This document shows, piece by piece, positions 52,936 to 64,000 of a DNA stretch of 64,000 nt; positions within the stretch are counted from its first letter, which is position 1, and every line of letters starts with the position of its first letter. The DNA comes from Dipetalonema caudispina. Its lineage: Eukaryota > Nematoda > Chromadorea > Rhabditida > Onchocercidae. A program made the position numbers and the translations under genes. The notes under the pieces are model-generated. The model ran no database searches, was not told the origin of the DNA, and saw only the letters and a list, made by a program, of their open reading frames with translations. Where the stretch lies: the NCBI GenBank assembly GCA_013365325.1, contig JABVXV010000055.1, positions 186,001 to 250,000 on the forward strand, in the 5' to 3' direction.

Positions 52936-55900
52936 TCAAATATCTGAAATTTTCTTCCTAAAATTTCTAAATATCTTAACATTTGACAAGAAAAATGATA
53001 ACAACATATTACTACCGATGGTATTATTGCCAGCTTTATCTGTAAGAATGACTACTTCCTCGGGATGTTTCCAATAATCTTTTTCTATGAAATCCTCATA
53101 CATACAAATGCCAACATAATAACATAAAAAATCATGAAATTCACTGATACGTGTTGCGAACATAAACTTTGTCTAAAAATTATCTTCCAATTTGAGAAAT
53201 ATTTGAGGGAATTTCTGCACTAAATGAAAATTGCTAATAAATGATGATATTAATCAGCATTATTTAATCAAGCTATTTTCGATAGAATGAATGAATCCAT
53301 ATCAACAACAGCATTTGATCAAATCACGATTTGGAATTATAAAGATGAAAAAGAAATGTTGGTTTAAAAAAAAAAAAGAAAGAAAAAAGTTTGACCATTT
53401 GAAATCTAAAATGCTGCTCATCCTTCAGCAATTTATAAATCAAACAACCTTTATTGAATACTTTTTGTGATTAGTGAATCGTATCAAGGAAAGAAATTTT
53501 GTTTGTAAACTTACATAAGCTCTCCCAATACCTGGCCGATACGAAAGAATACCGATTAATACCGGAAGATTATGTAATTCCTTCATAATTGCAGCACCAC
53601 CATCACCCTGAAAGTTCCTTTTTTTTTTTTTTCTGCAAAACACTGTTTTTGAACTTTACCTTTTACAAGTTTTTTGTGAAATAAGCACATTAATGTCGGA
53701 TGTTTTTAATTAACATCTTAATTAAACTTTTTAAGGGAATATAAATTTGCAAATGTCCGCCGGATATTCAATAAGGTTTATGCCAGACTACATTGCTAAT
53801 AATGAAATATATCAGACACAAAATTTTTCAATCCATAAAAATCATTTCATACCTCAGTGGCAGGTTGTTCACCTTCAATTATCATAATGCGTGAGCAAGC
53901 TGATAATGAAATACTTGCTGGGCATTCATTGATGTAAACATTATTTTCCAGGAGAAGATTCAATTTAACATTAATTGGATTCTCATCATTTTGATGTAGT
54001 AAATTTCCTGTGATAGCTATCATTGGTATATGTTTATGAGAAGTTACAATTAATTAACATATCGCCATTACGTAACATCACGTCAAAAAAAAAAAGCATT
54101 AAGGTAAAAGTTAATCGAAATGTAATAGGTAGAAGAAAGCTCACTTCTACGCCCATATGAAGCAATGATATAAGAAGTAGCTTCATCATTTTGAATTGTT
54201 GATTCTGATATGCATGCCAGGTTGAAATGTACTCCTTCATCCTCCTCAACCTCATTTTCCTCATTTAATTGCTGTGCTAATTTATTTACAGGTTCCACTT
54301 CGAAAATTGCTATATCCGAAAATGCTTCATAAAAAGAAATGCCATGAATCTACAATAAATTGTAGCAGTACTTTTCAATTTTACTGAACTTTACTTAAGT
54401 GTTATTAATTAATCTCTAGGTGAGATTACTAATTATCATATATGATACTAAAGCTATCTTCTCTAGTTATGAAGCATTCAAGAGTTTCCATGTTGCATTT
54501 TAATTATCCATTTACCTTCCTAATCTCCTATGCAAATTATTAAAATGAGTAAAGTTTGTTGAATTAAATTTTGTTTAATATTGGTTTCAATTATTTAATT
54601 TGGATAACTTTCAATGCTACAAAGACAAATCCACTAAATTTTGGTTGAAAATAGAAGTAGTGCTATCATAATGGAAAAAAATTCCTTCATAATTGGAATA
54701 TGTTCTGGCCTTAAAACTTTAGGTAGCATAATTATCCATCCTAAAGTACCTAAGTAAGCTATACCCATTACTGGGACATTATTATTACTGTTTCTTGTTT
54801 CCTTTTGTATTATAATAAATTGGCAACATTGAACATTTACTATCAATTATTATTAGAAGTGTTTTTTCGGTAGATATATTAAACAATTAAATTCAGCTTC
54901 TTATATTTGTTAAATAAAAGTAAGAGAAGCTCACAGAAGCAACATTACTAATTATTGATGACATCGGTACAAGTAACGCAATCGGTTTAATTGATGCAAT
55001 TTTCCGGCTATTTTCATCCTTATTTGGGCATTCCTGAATTAATATTAGATCAAAAATATCATCATCTTCTCTTTATTTCTATGAAAAATATCTCAAAATA
55101 AAACGAATAGTAAAATATTCCTAAACTTTAATTTGAAAACATACCATGGTGAATGTAATTCTTTTCGACAATAGCACAAAAAAAAAAAAAAAGAAAAAGG
55201 ACTCACAAATCTTGATACATTATCATAGAGATTCTTGTCTTCTTCATCAATGTACAAACAAGATGCTCCACCATAAATTTTAAATTCACTTACAGATGTA
55301 TTTTTTAGACCGCTAAAAAAATGAAATAAATGTAAAACATAACATGGTTAAAATTATCCACAATGTTAAAAGATAAAAGAAATTGAAAAAAATTTCCCCG
55401 TAGACAAAAATTTTTTGGAGAGCTTCGATTGAAAATGAACGATAATAGGAAATTACAGAAATTATTGAAATTGAAAAGTTTTCAAATTATCATTTTAAAA
55501 AAATTAGAGGTTTTGAATTTTGTGAAATAATTTCCTTTATTAAATTTTTTGCAATTCAAATTATGATATTTCAGAACAAGTAAACAAAACTATATGTTTC
55601 CTTTTCAGTTTATCGCAAATTTTTTAATCAATTATTTGTTTAGTTTTTCGATCTTAGAAAAATTTTAGGATTTCAATGAGTTTATCAATTGTGAAAAAAA
55701 AAAAAAAAAACTTACTTTTCATTGAATTCCAAACAACTAGCAGCTGTTATGATATGACGGAAGGTAATAATAACTCCCGAACAAACACTGATATCTGAAC
55801 AATAATTTTTATAAATTTTCGATTTTTTTTAAGTGAAAATTTTTATTATTTTGCTAATAAATCATTGCCTAGATTAACATATACCATATGGATTTAAATA

Positions 55901-56290
55901 ACTCAAAGTTTTTTACAATTGAGAAGTCAAAGTTTTGGATCAAAATTTAATATCCTTCCAATGAAATTCAACACTGCGAAATGTTAGAAATCAATTCCGT
56001 GAGTAGTGAGTAAAAACTAAGGATATAAAGCAGACATGAAATGTTAATTTTAAAGTTTTTTAAGAAAGATTTCGAAATATGACCTGGTTCTCCATTAATT
56101 TCACCTTTGATATGAATTATCTGCACTACATGACCGTATTCGATAGTTGAAACAATTTGTCCAGCTAATAATTTGAATTGCATTTCATTTTCTTGGTCTT
56201 TATTGGTACGATTGTTGTGTTTGTAAAACGATTGGCACATATTCATTAATAAGAGATTATCATCTTTTGTAATTTTTCCAAATTTCTCAT
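52936..56290 (-). CDS. Inactive trypsin-like (S1 family, DUF316-like) protein; N-terminus unresolved
   Basis: Chymotrypsin-fold protein lacking catalytic residues. Exons, 5' to 3': 56290-56084, 55794-55716, 55312-55207, 55033-54935, 54349-54145, 54007-53853, 53607-53515, 53172-52936, in phase, about 393 residues. The region equivalent to the trypsin N-terminus reads LLAGQIVSTIEYGHVVQIIH. VCSGVIITFRHIITAASC is the His57 region (TAAHC in active enzymes), here Ser. SDIAIFEVEP keeps Asp102. TEGDGGAAIM is the GDSGGP region, with Gly in place of Ser195. FMFATRISEF and the following Cys match the trypsin C-terminal part. An acidic insertion (NEENEVEEDEG) sits after Asp102. Nematodes encode many such S1/DUF316 proteins. 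The first exon begins with two bases of a split codon, so upstream coding exists: a possible short exon ends at the donor just before 56400, and I could not locate a signal peptide. Confidence 0.82.
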
Positions 56291-56989
56291 CTAAATTTTA
56301 ACAATTAAACTATAACGAAGTACAACACATCACCTAATGATACCACAAGTCTCAATTAGCTTAATACAGAAACGTTTCTTGGCTTTTCAGCAAAAGATCA
56401 TATACCATTGTGATACGATTCATTCAGTTGCATGCTATTGTGGTACTATCTGATCGATGAATTTAAACGTCGAATGTCTTTTCTCAGCTATTTTACGATG
56501 TAGTATGATAAGTAGAATGTTTCGCTTATTTGAACTCTTTGAACATTTAACTGCAGAAAAAAAAAACCAAATGCACTTTTACGATTCAAAAATTCATGCA
56601 AATCAATTTTTCTCGCCATAAAATTACGATGCGAAGTTGAATTGATATACTGAAATGGGAAGGTTGAAAGGTTAGCGAACCTTGAAATGAGCGCGAAAAG
56701 GTTGCAATGAGTAACCATAGCGGAAACATAAGTGAAAAATAAAATTTCTTCAAAATTAAACCATTTATATGCTTATCATGATATTTTTTGCCAAACCAGC
56801 TAATCTCTGATACAGTGATGAATGAGAAATGTAGGAAAAACAGGTTCAGTATAGCTATGCGGTTGTATTCATCAAACGATCATCCAGTTCATCTACACCT
56901 GTTGAATTTGAAATTTGCGTAAAATACTAAAATTTGCATACTCTGAAATATTTCATATTTTCAAGAAATGATAATAGCTTTATTATTTC

Positions 56990-56991
56990 AG
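56990..56991 (+). promoter_or_regulatory. Splice acceptor 27 bases before the BUB1-like ATG
   Basis: ATTATTTCAG ends at 56991; the ATG is at 57019. Probable spliced-leader or cis acceptor. Confidence 0.45.
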
Positions 56992-57018
56992 GATTGTATA
57001 ATTTATTAGACAGATGAT

Positions 57019-58016
57019 ATGGTTGAACGGTCAGCTGGTACCAAAACCAGAAGACTACTTTACCATAAAAGGTTAATTATCGGAAATAAAAAATTATCGA
57101 AATTTCTAGAAGTTTTTGAACTCTTTGATTGATACTATCGCATTTTACGGGCATTATTCGTTGATACTTTACTCTATAAAACTCATAATTGTGTTGGTTG
57201 ATTTGCATACTTCAGGCATAATCTCAAATCTCTAACTGAGGTTTTGTCACCAGTTGATGGAATAGCTGATCCACTCACTTTATTTCAAGCGTTTGTTTTT
57301 GAATTTGTCATTTTTTTTCCAATTTTTTCTTTCAAAACATCAAATTAGCTTCAAATTTTATAGCCTAAAATAAATATCGGTTTTTTTTTAAAGTCAATTT
57401 ATTTAACATTAAATAAGAAAATAAAGTCACTAATTACAGGCATATCCTACAATTGCGTGATACTGCGACGGAATGTGAACTACTTGAAATAGCAAAATCA
57501 AGTTTAATAAAATTACTCACCCTTTACAAACATGAAACATATCGTAACAATGATCGATGCTTTCGTATTTTCCTACTTGCTGTTTGTTCTTTCTTGTCAG
57601 CTTTCTAATGCATTGTAGTAAAGTCAATTAAATATTCATCAACTTAAACATTATCATTATTTTGATCAATGTTACTTATTCATTGAATGCAACAACAATT
57701 AATGAGGATTAATTTATTGATGTTGCTATCAGTGTTTTTTTTTTTTTCAAATTTGAAAAATTTTTCTTTTTTAAATATTATAAATTCGAAAAGATGTGTT
57801 TAAAAGATACAATTGTGACAATATTTTGCATTTTTTAATCCATGATAAATTTCGACATCAATTTGCTTTAATTAAGCTTTTATCGGGTCGGTTCCAATTG
57901 AAATTTAACACGTTTGAACGAAAAATGAATCAACCGCGATGTTTAATTAACCAAATTAATACTCGAAAATTAAATCAAAATTTTGCACTTTTATTGAAAT
58001 GAAACAATAGTAATTG

Positions 58017-58049
<33 letters not shown>

Positions 58050-61000
58050 AATCGTATTTGTTGCAGATGAAATTTTTAAATGATACGACTGCAATGAAAA
58101 TGTTCAGTGCATTTTATGATAGCAAAATGTTTACACAATTATCAGATTTTTACATCTATTGGATAAAACGTTGTGATAAAAATCATAGCTTTGTCCGAGC
58201 CATACTTATTAAAGCGGAAAAAATGGACGCTAAGCCGAGATGTGCCATTGGTATAAGGAAAAGGTCATTTATTTTCGCATAATTTACACCATGGTGTTTG
58301 AATGAAGTTGACGAAGAATGAAGGAAAAGATGAGGAAGATGGAAATATAGGAAGAGGGTAAACTTGACAAATAGCTGAAGCTAATTAGAGAAATCAATTT
58401 TTTGATATAGATTTAGTTGAAAGAAATTTTTCTTGATTTCAGTTCAATTGATAAAATTTTAATTTTTTTCCAATTTTCTTTTTCACATTTTCTATTTTTA
58501 TTTCAAATTTAGCTTTGAATTGCCTAAAATGTTTTCCATTTGAATAATTTTAGACAATTTGCTATAAAAGAAGAAGAATTGATTCTATGCAATAACAATA
58601 ATGCTACTATTTCTACCGTTGCTAAAACAACCGGAACATTTGTATATCCGTGGGATATACAGCAACAGGCAAAGCTAATGAATGATATGAAAAAGCCAAA
58701 TTTTATAAAATTTTACAACGTTAGTCTTTTTTTTTCGAATATTTTCAAGAAAAAATGCAAATGCACATTATTAGAAAATAATATTGTACTTTGTGAAGTT
58801 TGTGGCGGTATTATTTTTGCATGATATATGCCACTAAATTAATTGATTTAAATTAATTATAATCAATTCTATTCAGGTAAACGAACATACTATTACTAAA
58901 TGAATTTTTAACTAGTAAAATGGTAATTTATTTCAAAATTTTTAAGGAATAAGTGAAATACTACTTCTTCGGAAGATTTTTTCAAAATTTAATCTAGATG
59001 ATGCCACTTTAATTCAGCACTTGTTTTTTGAATTTCAGAAAAAGATACCACCATTTAATTTCATATTTCGTAAATTATCTTTCCCAAAGGAAACTTCAAG
59101 CGGTTCTTTAAATTATGTTTGTTCTATCAAAGGTATTCCCAGTCGGTATTTCATTTTAAAAGTAAGCTATATTTTAGTTGCTTGTTAACCCTTTAAGTGT
59201 AACTTTTTAAATGAGTTTTATTTTGGATAAAAAAACGAAATAATTATAATTGGCGTTTTAAATATTTTGAAATGATAGCATAATTTTAGTTACGTTCGAA
59301 ATATCAAAGCTACTGGGAGGCATATATTTATCATTATGTGGAAGAGGAATTACGTCTAATCTCGGGAATTATTCAAATATATCATTGTCTTACATTTATT
59401 GATAAATGCTTGATTGTTCAAGAATTTACAGCCGGAACACTGAAAGTAAATGGTCAAAGTTTAGTTTGCAGAATCTTTTCTAAAAAAAGGCAAAAAAGAT
59501 CCTATTGTCATTTTATAGGAAATAACAAAGCTAAAAATTTTGATTGTTTGGAATAAAAAAATTAAAATTAATGGAAAATAAACAGTACATTCTGTTGCTA
59601 GGCTAGCACTAAGCTTGAAATTAGATTGTATAAGTTTAGGCTTGTAAAAATTATTTACGTTATATGCAAAAATGTGCAAGCAACTATTTTATCACAATAC
59701 TTTTTCATTACTCTAAAATAGCAATTGTCATCTACTACTAACAAAATCCATTTAATTAAATTGCCCTAATCAACTCATTTCTTGAGCTTCTTAGATGATG
59801 ATTCTTTAATGCCTATCGACATGTAAAATAAGACTTGGCATTTTAAGTCATAAAAATCGTCACGTTAACGCTTTCTTTCACGTAAAAGTATATAATGAAG
59901 CAATATTCTTTAGGTATCTCTTGCCATTTTTTTTCAGGAATTGATAGAAGTTCAAAATTTTGGTGGTATAAAATTAAACGAATTAATAGTTGCAATAATA
60001 ATTCTCGATCTAATGAAAATTTTGCGTTCAATACATGAAATGAATATTATTCATGGATGCTTTAGAAGTGATAATATTTTCATTACTAAAAGGTTTTTAA
60101 ATTCAATATTTGGAAAAATATTTTCAAATTTCATCCAGTTTAATTTAAAGAGTTAATTGCCCTGAAAACTATATCCTTGTCCAATTTCAACGCTATGTCC
60201 AATTTTAACTCTAAATATCTTCAAAAATTTGCTCAAATTCAATCAAAATATGTATTTGATTAAATTATTTTCAGAGCTTTTAAATTATTGATTGGATTAC
60301 GGTTATTTAGCAAAAACTTAAAAATTTCTTTTTGAATTTCAATGCAAATTTTGATTTATCGAAAATTTCTTAGTCCATTTATTTCTCCTAAAAATTGTAG
60401 AATTGCATGCAAGCCACAGCTTGGCACATTAAGTAGTGGTGCAACATTACTTGTCAAATTAGCAAATTGGGAATTTGCAATTCGAAACACTGATGGAACA
60501 AAGTATAGTGGACAATATATCAATGAGAACAAAGTTATCACCGATGGCAACTATGTAAGATATTTTGAAAAATAATTTTTGATGAGATGAAATAATGCCT
60601 ATTTTCATTTGTTTAATTATTTAGCCAAACAATTTCACTTTCAATTATTTCATCATTTTTACTACTTTAGCCATACTTCATTATCTGAGGTATTCTGTAT
60701 CGTTATTGTTTGGCCAAGATATTTTATTCAACATTGTAAATTTTAATGCAACCAAAGCTTTTCTTCTTCTATTAAGCAGCATTATCATAGCTACTTTTTT
60801 GATGTTTATTTAATAATGTCTCCATTATTAGCCACTGCAATATGATCATTTATTCTTGGAAATTTGACCTATTTGGATCACACTTCTTACCTAAAACTAG
60901 AGGTAGAAATTGCACTGAAACAGAATACAATGAGATGTGAAATGTTGAGGTAATTGAAACTGCTGATGATCTCTAGAAATTGCGTAACTAGGTTCAAAGG

Positions 61001-61910
61001 ATATTTCTCTTAATTTGGAGATGTGTTAAAGCAGAAAACATAATACTTAAGGCTGTAGGTTACGGTGATTGAATTCAAAGGTTAAATTTGGTATTTTTCT
61101 TATTTCAGAGATGTGAACCGTGGAACTACGAAATTGATTATTTGGGCCTTGTGAATATTGCAAATGAGCTAATCTGCAATCAGACATTGCGCTATTTACA
61201 ATGCGCAAATGGGAGTTATGTTCCTTTGTTGAACTTGAAAAGGTTTTCAATTTTGAATTCTTCTTTAAAATCATAGTCATTGAAATATTCGAAATCACTT
61301 TGCTGAGTTATGCACTACAAATAACAATAACATCCGAAATGATACATATGTTCTCTGGCAGGTACTTATCATCTCATTGTTTAAAAAATTAATATCTTCT
61401 GTCTGTCCAAAGAAAATTACTGATTCATAATAAAGATGAAAATTCTGCAGCCAGCGACTAAACTTTGCTAGTTTTAAAAAACTTTTGAGACTTATGAGTA
61501 ATTTACATATTCCTGAATTGATCAAAAAAATTTGCTTGATCTTCCAGATTCGACAAAGGAGAACGAGCTATCAAAATATAATATCATGATCAATTTCTAT
61601 TTTAACAGCTTATCCTACTTGCGATATATGTCAAGCTTATTATCGAAATTACCTGCAGCATTGTAAATATGGAATTTATTTCATCAAATTCGTCTTTTAC
61701 AGGAATTGGTCTATGAATGAACTGTGGTGTAATTTATTTCATAAATGTTTGAATATGGAATTGCATGATTGGAATGAATTGATTGAAATGTTAGCGCAAG
61801 CAACAGATATTTCTATACATGAAAATGTCGATCGATGGATAAGATCATGTGCTGAATACAATATCCTCTTTGTGGAATTATTCAAAAGAAACTCACAATT
61901 CTATCCCTGA
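57019..61910 (+). CDS. bub-1: Short BUB1-like protein: TPR domain plus degenerate kinase domain
   Basis: Spindle-checkpoint kinase relative. Exons: 57019-57071, 57216-57290, 57440-57581, 58067-58263, 58554-58719, 59039-59161, 59290-59445, 59938-60092, 60401-60554, 61109-61242, 61703-61910; all junctions in phase, 520 residues. Residues ~30-140 resemble the Mad3/BUB1 TPR domain (DPLTLFQAHILQLRD, ETYRNNDRCFRIF, FYDSKMFTQLSDFYIYWIKR). Residues ~215-520 follow the BUB1 kinase fold: YFILK (K252, ATP lysine), SYWEAYIYHYVEEELR (WE helix), LIVQEFTAGTLK, IRSIH-type helix then IIHGCFRSDN, LVKLANWEFAI, EPWNYEIDYLGLVNIANEL and ELWCNLFHKCLN. Catalytic residues are altered: HGD is HGC (C345), the following Lys is R347, and DFG is NWE (378-380); N350 remains. 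The middle is only ~75 residues, against several hundred in known BUB1, and no KEN box is seen. Several donors are weak (GTTAAT, GTTTGT), so extra exons may be missing from my model. Confidence 0.82.
58019..58047. repeat. A29 homopolymer in BUB1-like intron 3
   Basis: Uninterrupted run of A 20 bases before the acceptor of exon 4; a likely site of assembly or polymerase slippage. Confidence 0.9.
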
Positions 61911-62831
61911 AAGTTTTTGCATAAATGGATGAAGCCATTAAAATTGCTCTGACATTCATTAAAGGATAATATAAACTAACACTATGACTAATCCTATTTT
62001 TATGAGAAAATAATAATAAAGATGTCTTACAATAATTTCCTGCACGAGAAAACATTATGACTTTATTCAGTTGGTACAGAACTTTTTTTTTTTTTTTTTT
62101 TTTGTATATCCAACATATAATATAACTTTACGTAAAATATGAAATTATGAAACGAATTCACCAGAAAGTAAAAGTTATCTGTTTTAAGCGCTGAAAATTT
62201 TATTTAAATCAACATGACATTTTTACAAAGCATTTATCAATAATAAATTTATTGAAAATTAAATTGAAATATACCCGATAATACGCATAAAAAACTTCCC
62301 GAACTATCAGTAAATAGTTATGGGAATGTAATTACGAGAATAAAAAATGCCGAAGTGAAAGAATTTAAAAAGCAGAGGAAAATGCAACATTTATCATAAT
62401 ATTGTCCAGATTCGCTATCAAAAGAAAATGAAAAAATTTCAAATTCTAGGTCACACTAATATTCTACAGTAATACAGTTCAAAGGTTAATGTGAATGAAG
62501 AGGAAGAAAATAAATCAATCTCTGTACAATGGATTTTCAACAAAAATAGAACACGGATCATATGAACTGGTTCTCCTGATAGCGGCATTAACTTTTGATG
62601 AATATCTTTTGTCTTCGTAAGTTACTTGCCTTAAAATAGTATTACAGTTTCAAATAAGAAAATTCAACTTTTATTGAACATTTTTTTACTATTATTTTAT
62701 CTGTAAATCAATGAAACTACCCAAAACGCAATTCATAACTGCAAACAACGTTTGATTAAATTTAACAAATAGAAAAAAATTCCGAAAGTACAGTGATCAA
62801 CGAAGCAATGTTGTAAGCATTATTTCCGAAC
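61911..62831. other. Intergenic between convergent genes
   Basis: 3' UTR of the BUB1-like gene on the left; on the right a minus-strand AATAAA (plus-strand TTTATT at 62670-62675) suits the Pro-rich gene. A T21 run occurs near 62082-62103. No gene seen. Confidence 0.6.
62015..62020 (+). terminator. Poly(A) signal AATAAA of the BUB1-like gene
   Basis: AATAAA 105 bases past the TGA at 61908-61910. Confidence 0.6.
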
Positions 62832-63803
62832 TCACTTTGGCTGTAGGTTATATCCATTATTACAATGATAATTCCTGTCGTTGTACGTATTGAGAACATA
62901 TTCCTGATCGGAATATTTGGGAACATACGTAACAGTCCTAACGTAAGGACTGACTGGTCGTCCATCATGCACCGATATCCAACGGCTTTCTTTGGTAACT
63001 TTTTTAAGTGGTATCATCGAATTAGCTATAGAAATAGCATTTACTAAAGGTATTGTACCACCGTTACCGGAATGAGTTGACTGGGAAAAAAAGCCATGAG
63101 AATCATCAGATCGCGGTGAACGTTCTGAAACATGTGATCATTATCAAGACTATTATCAGTGCTTAAGTATTAAAAAAGTGCCACAATAAAGTGTTATTTT
63201 TTGGGGTTGCTGATTGCATAAAATGACATTTGTCCTCACGCTCACTTAAAAATGAGATTTTATTACATTTATTTTGAATCCATCCATAGATAAAATGAAT
63301 GGAAGTGAAAATCTGCCGAAGTCTTAATTTTGTTGATTCTTTATCAGACTTTTCAAAAGGAAACAAAATTGTCTGTAAAGGTTATGATATAACTACAGAA
63401 AAGAAATATTTGGATTTGATATTACACTTTGACACAATGTTGAAGAATTGACGATAGACGTTAAAAAAGAAGCAAAATTTATAAAAGCTATCAAAAAAAT
63501 TGATGAAAACAAAAATGAACCGTAAAAAGTGGATGTAGTATTGCAATGGTTTCCAGATGAAAAAGCGTTGTTGGTAACTTTGTCAATTTCGATACGTGGA
63601 ATTGAAGCAGGTAAGGTGTCAAAAGGTTGTATCGGTGTAATCGGACGGTAACCATCTGATAATTTGTTACATCGGTTATAGTTATTATTTGTTTCCTTTA
63701 CATGTGGATACCACGAAGTATTTTTTGATGAAGAAACTAGACCAAGTGGTTCCACCGGTGTTACTGGTCGCACTGGACTTGCCGGTCTTACTGGTACTTT
63801 AGG
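62832..63803 (-). CDS. C-terminal two exons of an unrecognised Pro-rich protein (5' part beyond window)
   Basis: Exon 63803-63521 joins exon 63124-62832 in phase (donor GTTCAT, acceptor GTTTCAG), giving the last ~192 residues before a TGA. The acceptor before 63803 is GTTTTTAG, so more exons lie right of the window. Low-complexity, hydrophilic sequence with a recurring [Y/V]RP[IV][TS]P pattern: VRPASPVRPVTPVEPL, GYRPITPIQPF and GRPVSPYVRTVTYVP. Such spaced Pro/Ser-Thr-Pro motifs suit SH3 binding or proline-directed phosphorylation. The C-terminus is rich in Asn, Tyr and Asp (YSDQEYVLNTYNDRNYH). No signal peptide, transmembrane segment or known domain in this part. I cannot name the family; a cytoskeletal or scaffold protein is a guess. 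Confidence 0.65.
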
Positions 63804-64000
63804 CTAAAAACATTGCACCTTTTCAAACTTCATTATTTGTCATCACATTTTCAAACTTTTTGCTGAAATACTTTTAGAATTAAACATCCGACAGTTTGAA
63901 CATTTCTCACTCTCATGACGCATTCATTCATAGAAGTCTACTTTTCTCAATTTAAAAATCAGTTATTTCCAACATTTCACAGAGCTATGAATTCCTAAAG
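63804..64000. other. Intron of the Pro-rich gene
   Basis: Follows the acceptor of the exon ending at 63803 on the minus strand and runs off the window edge; no other feature seen. Confidence 0.5.

Noticed and set aside
1..64000. CRISPR array, bacterial operon, tRNA or rRNA genes
   Set aside because: No regularly spaced repeats, no ribosome-binding pattern, and no recognisable tRNA B box or rRNA core; the split-gene structure is clearly eukaryotic.

Overview
The window is nuclear DNA of a nematode, most likely a parasitic spirurid or filarial type. It is very A+T rich, with A or T runs up to about 30 bases. Genes are split into many small exons (31 to 290 bases) joined by GT-AG introns with the short nematode acceptor TTTCAG. 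Several start codons sit only 8 to 43 bases behind such an acceptor, as in spliced-leader genes. Products also fit a nematode: hemicentin, an IST-1-like insulin receptor substrate, a protein tyrosine phosphatase of the nematode-expanded kind, a DUF316-like trypsin homologue and a BUB1-like protein. The species assignment is inference. I built exon chains by hand from splice sites, reading-frame phase and family similarity. Every chain for the main genes keeps frame across all junctions.

Layout. 0.2-6.7 kb, minus: N-terminal part of hemicentin (VWA domain, linker, four Ig domains), running off the left edge. 6.7-16.4 kb: mostly noncoding, with two possible small genes (10.6-10.9 kb plus; 13.9-14.4 kb minus, with a perfect inverted repeat in its intron). 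16.4-19.5 kb, minus: complete 8-exon tyrosine phosphatase. 21.9-30.9 kb, minus: 22-exon insulin receptor substrate (PH, PTB, Ser-rich tail with two YxxM sites), in an island poor in long A/T runs; a small ORF lies against each end. 31.5-49 kb: long region of microsatellites and homopolymers without a convincing gene, holding three exon-like islands. 49.0-51.0 kb, plus: 6-exon four-helix membrane protein. 52.9-56.3 kb, minus: catalytically dead trypsin-like protein, 5' end unresolved, head to head with 57.0-61.9 kb, plus: a miniature BUB1-like protein with TPR and kinase-like domains whose catalytic motifs are degenerate. 62.8-63.8 kb, minus: last two exons of an unrecognised Pro-rich protein running off the right edge.

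The genes do not form one pathway: basement-membrane adhesion (hemicentin), insulin/PI3K signalling (IRS), phosphotyrosine removal (PTP) and mitotic checkpoint (BUB1-like) simply sit next to each other. The most unusual items are the shrunken BUB1-like pseudokinase and the protease homologue that has lost both its His and its Ser.
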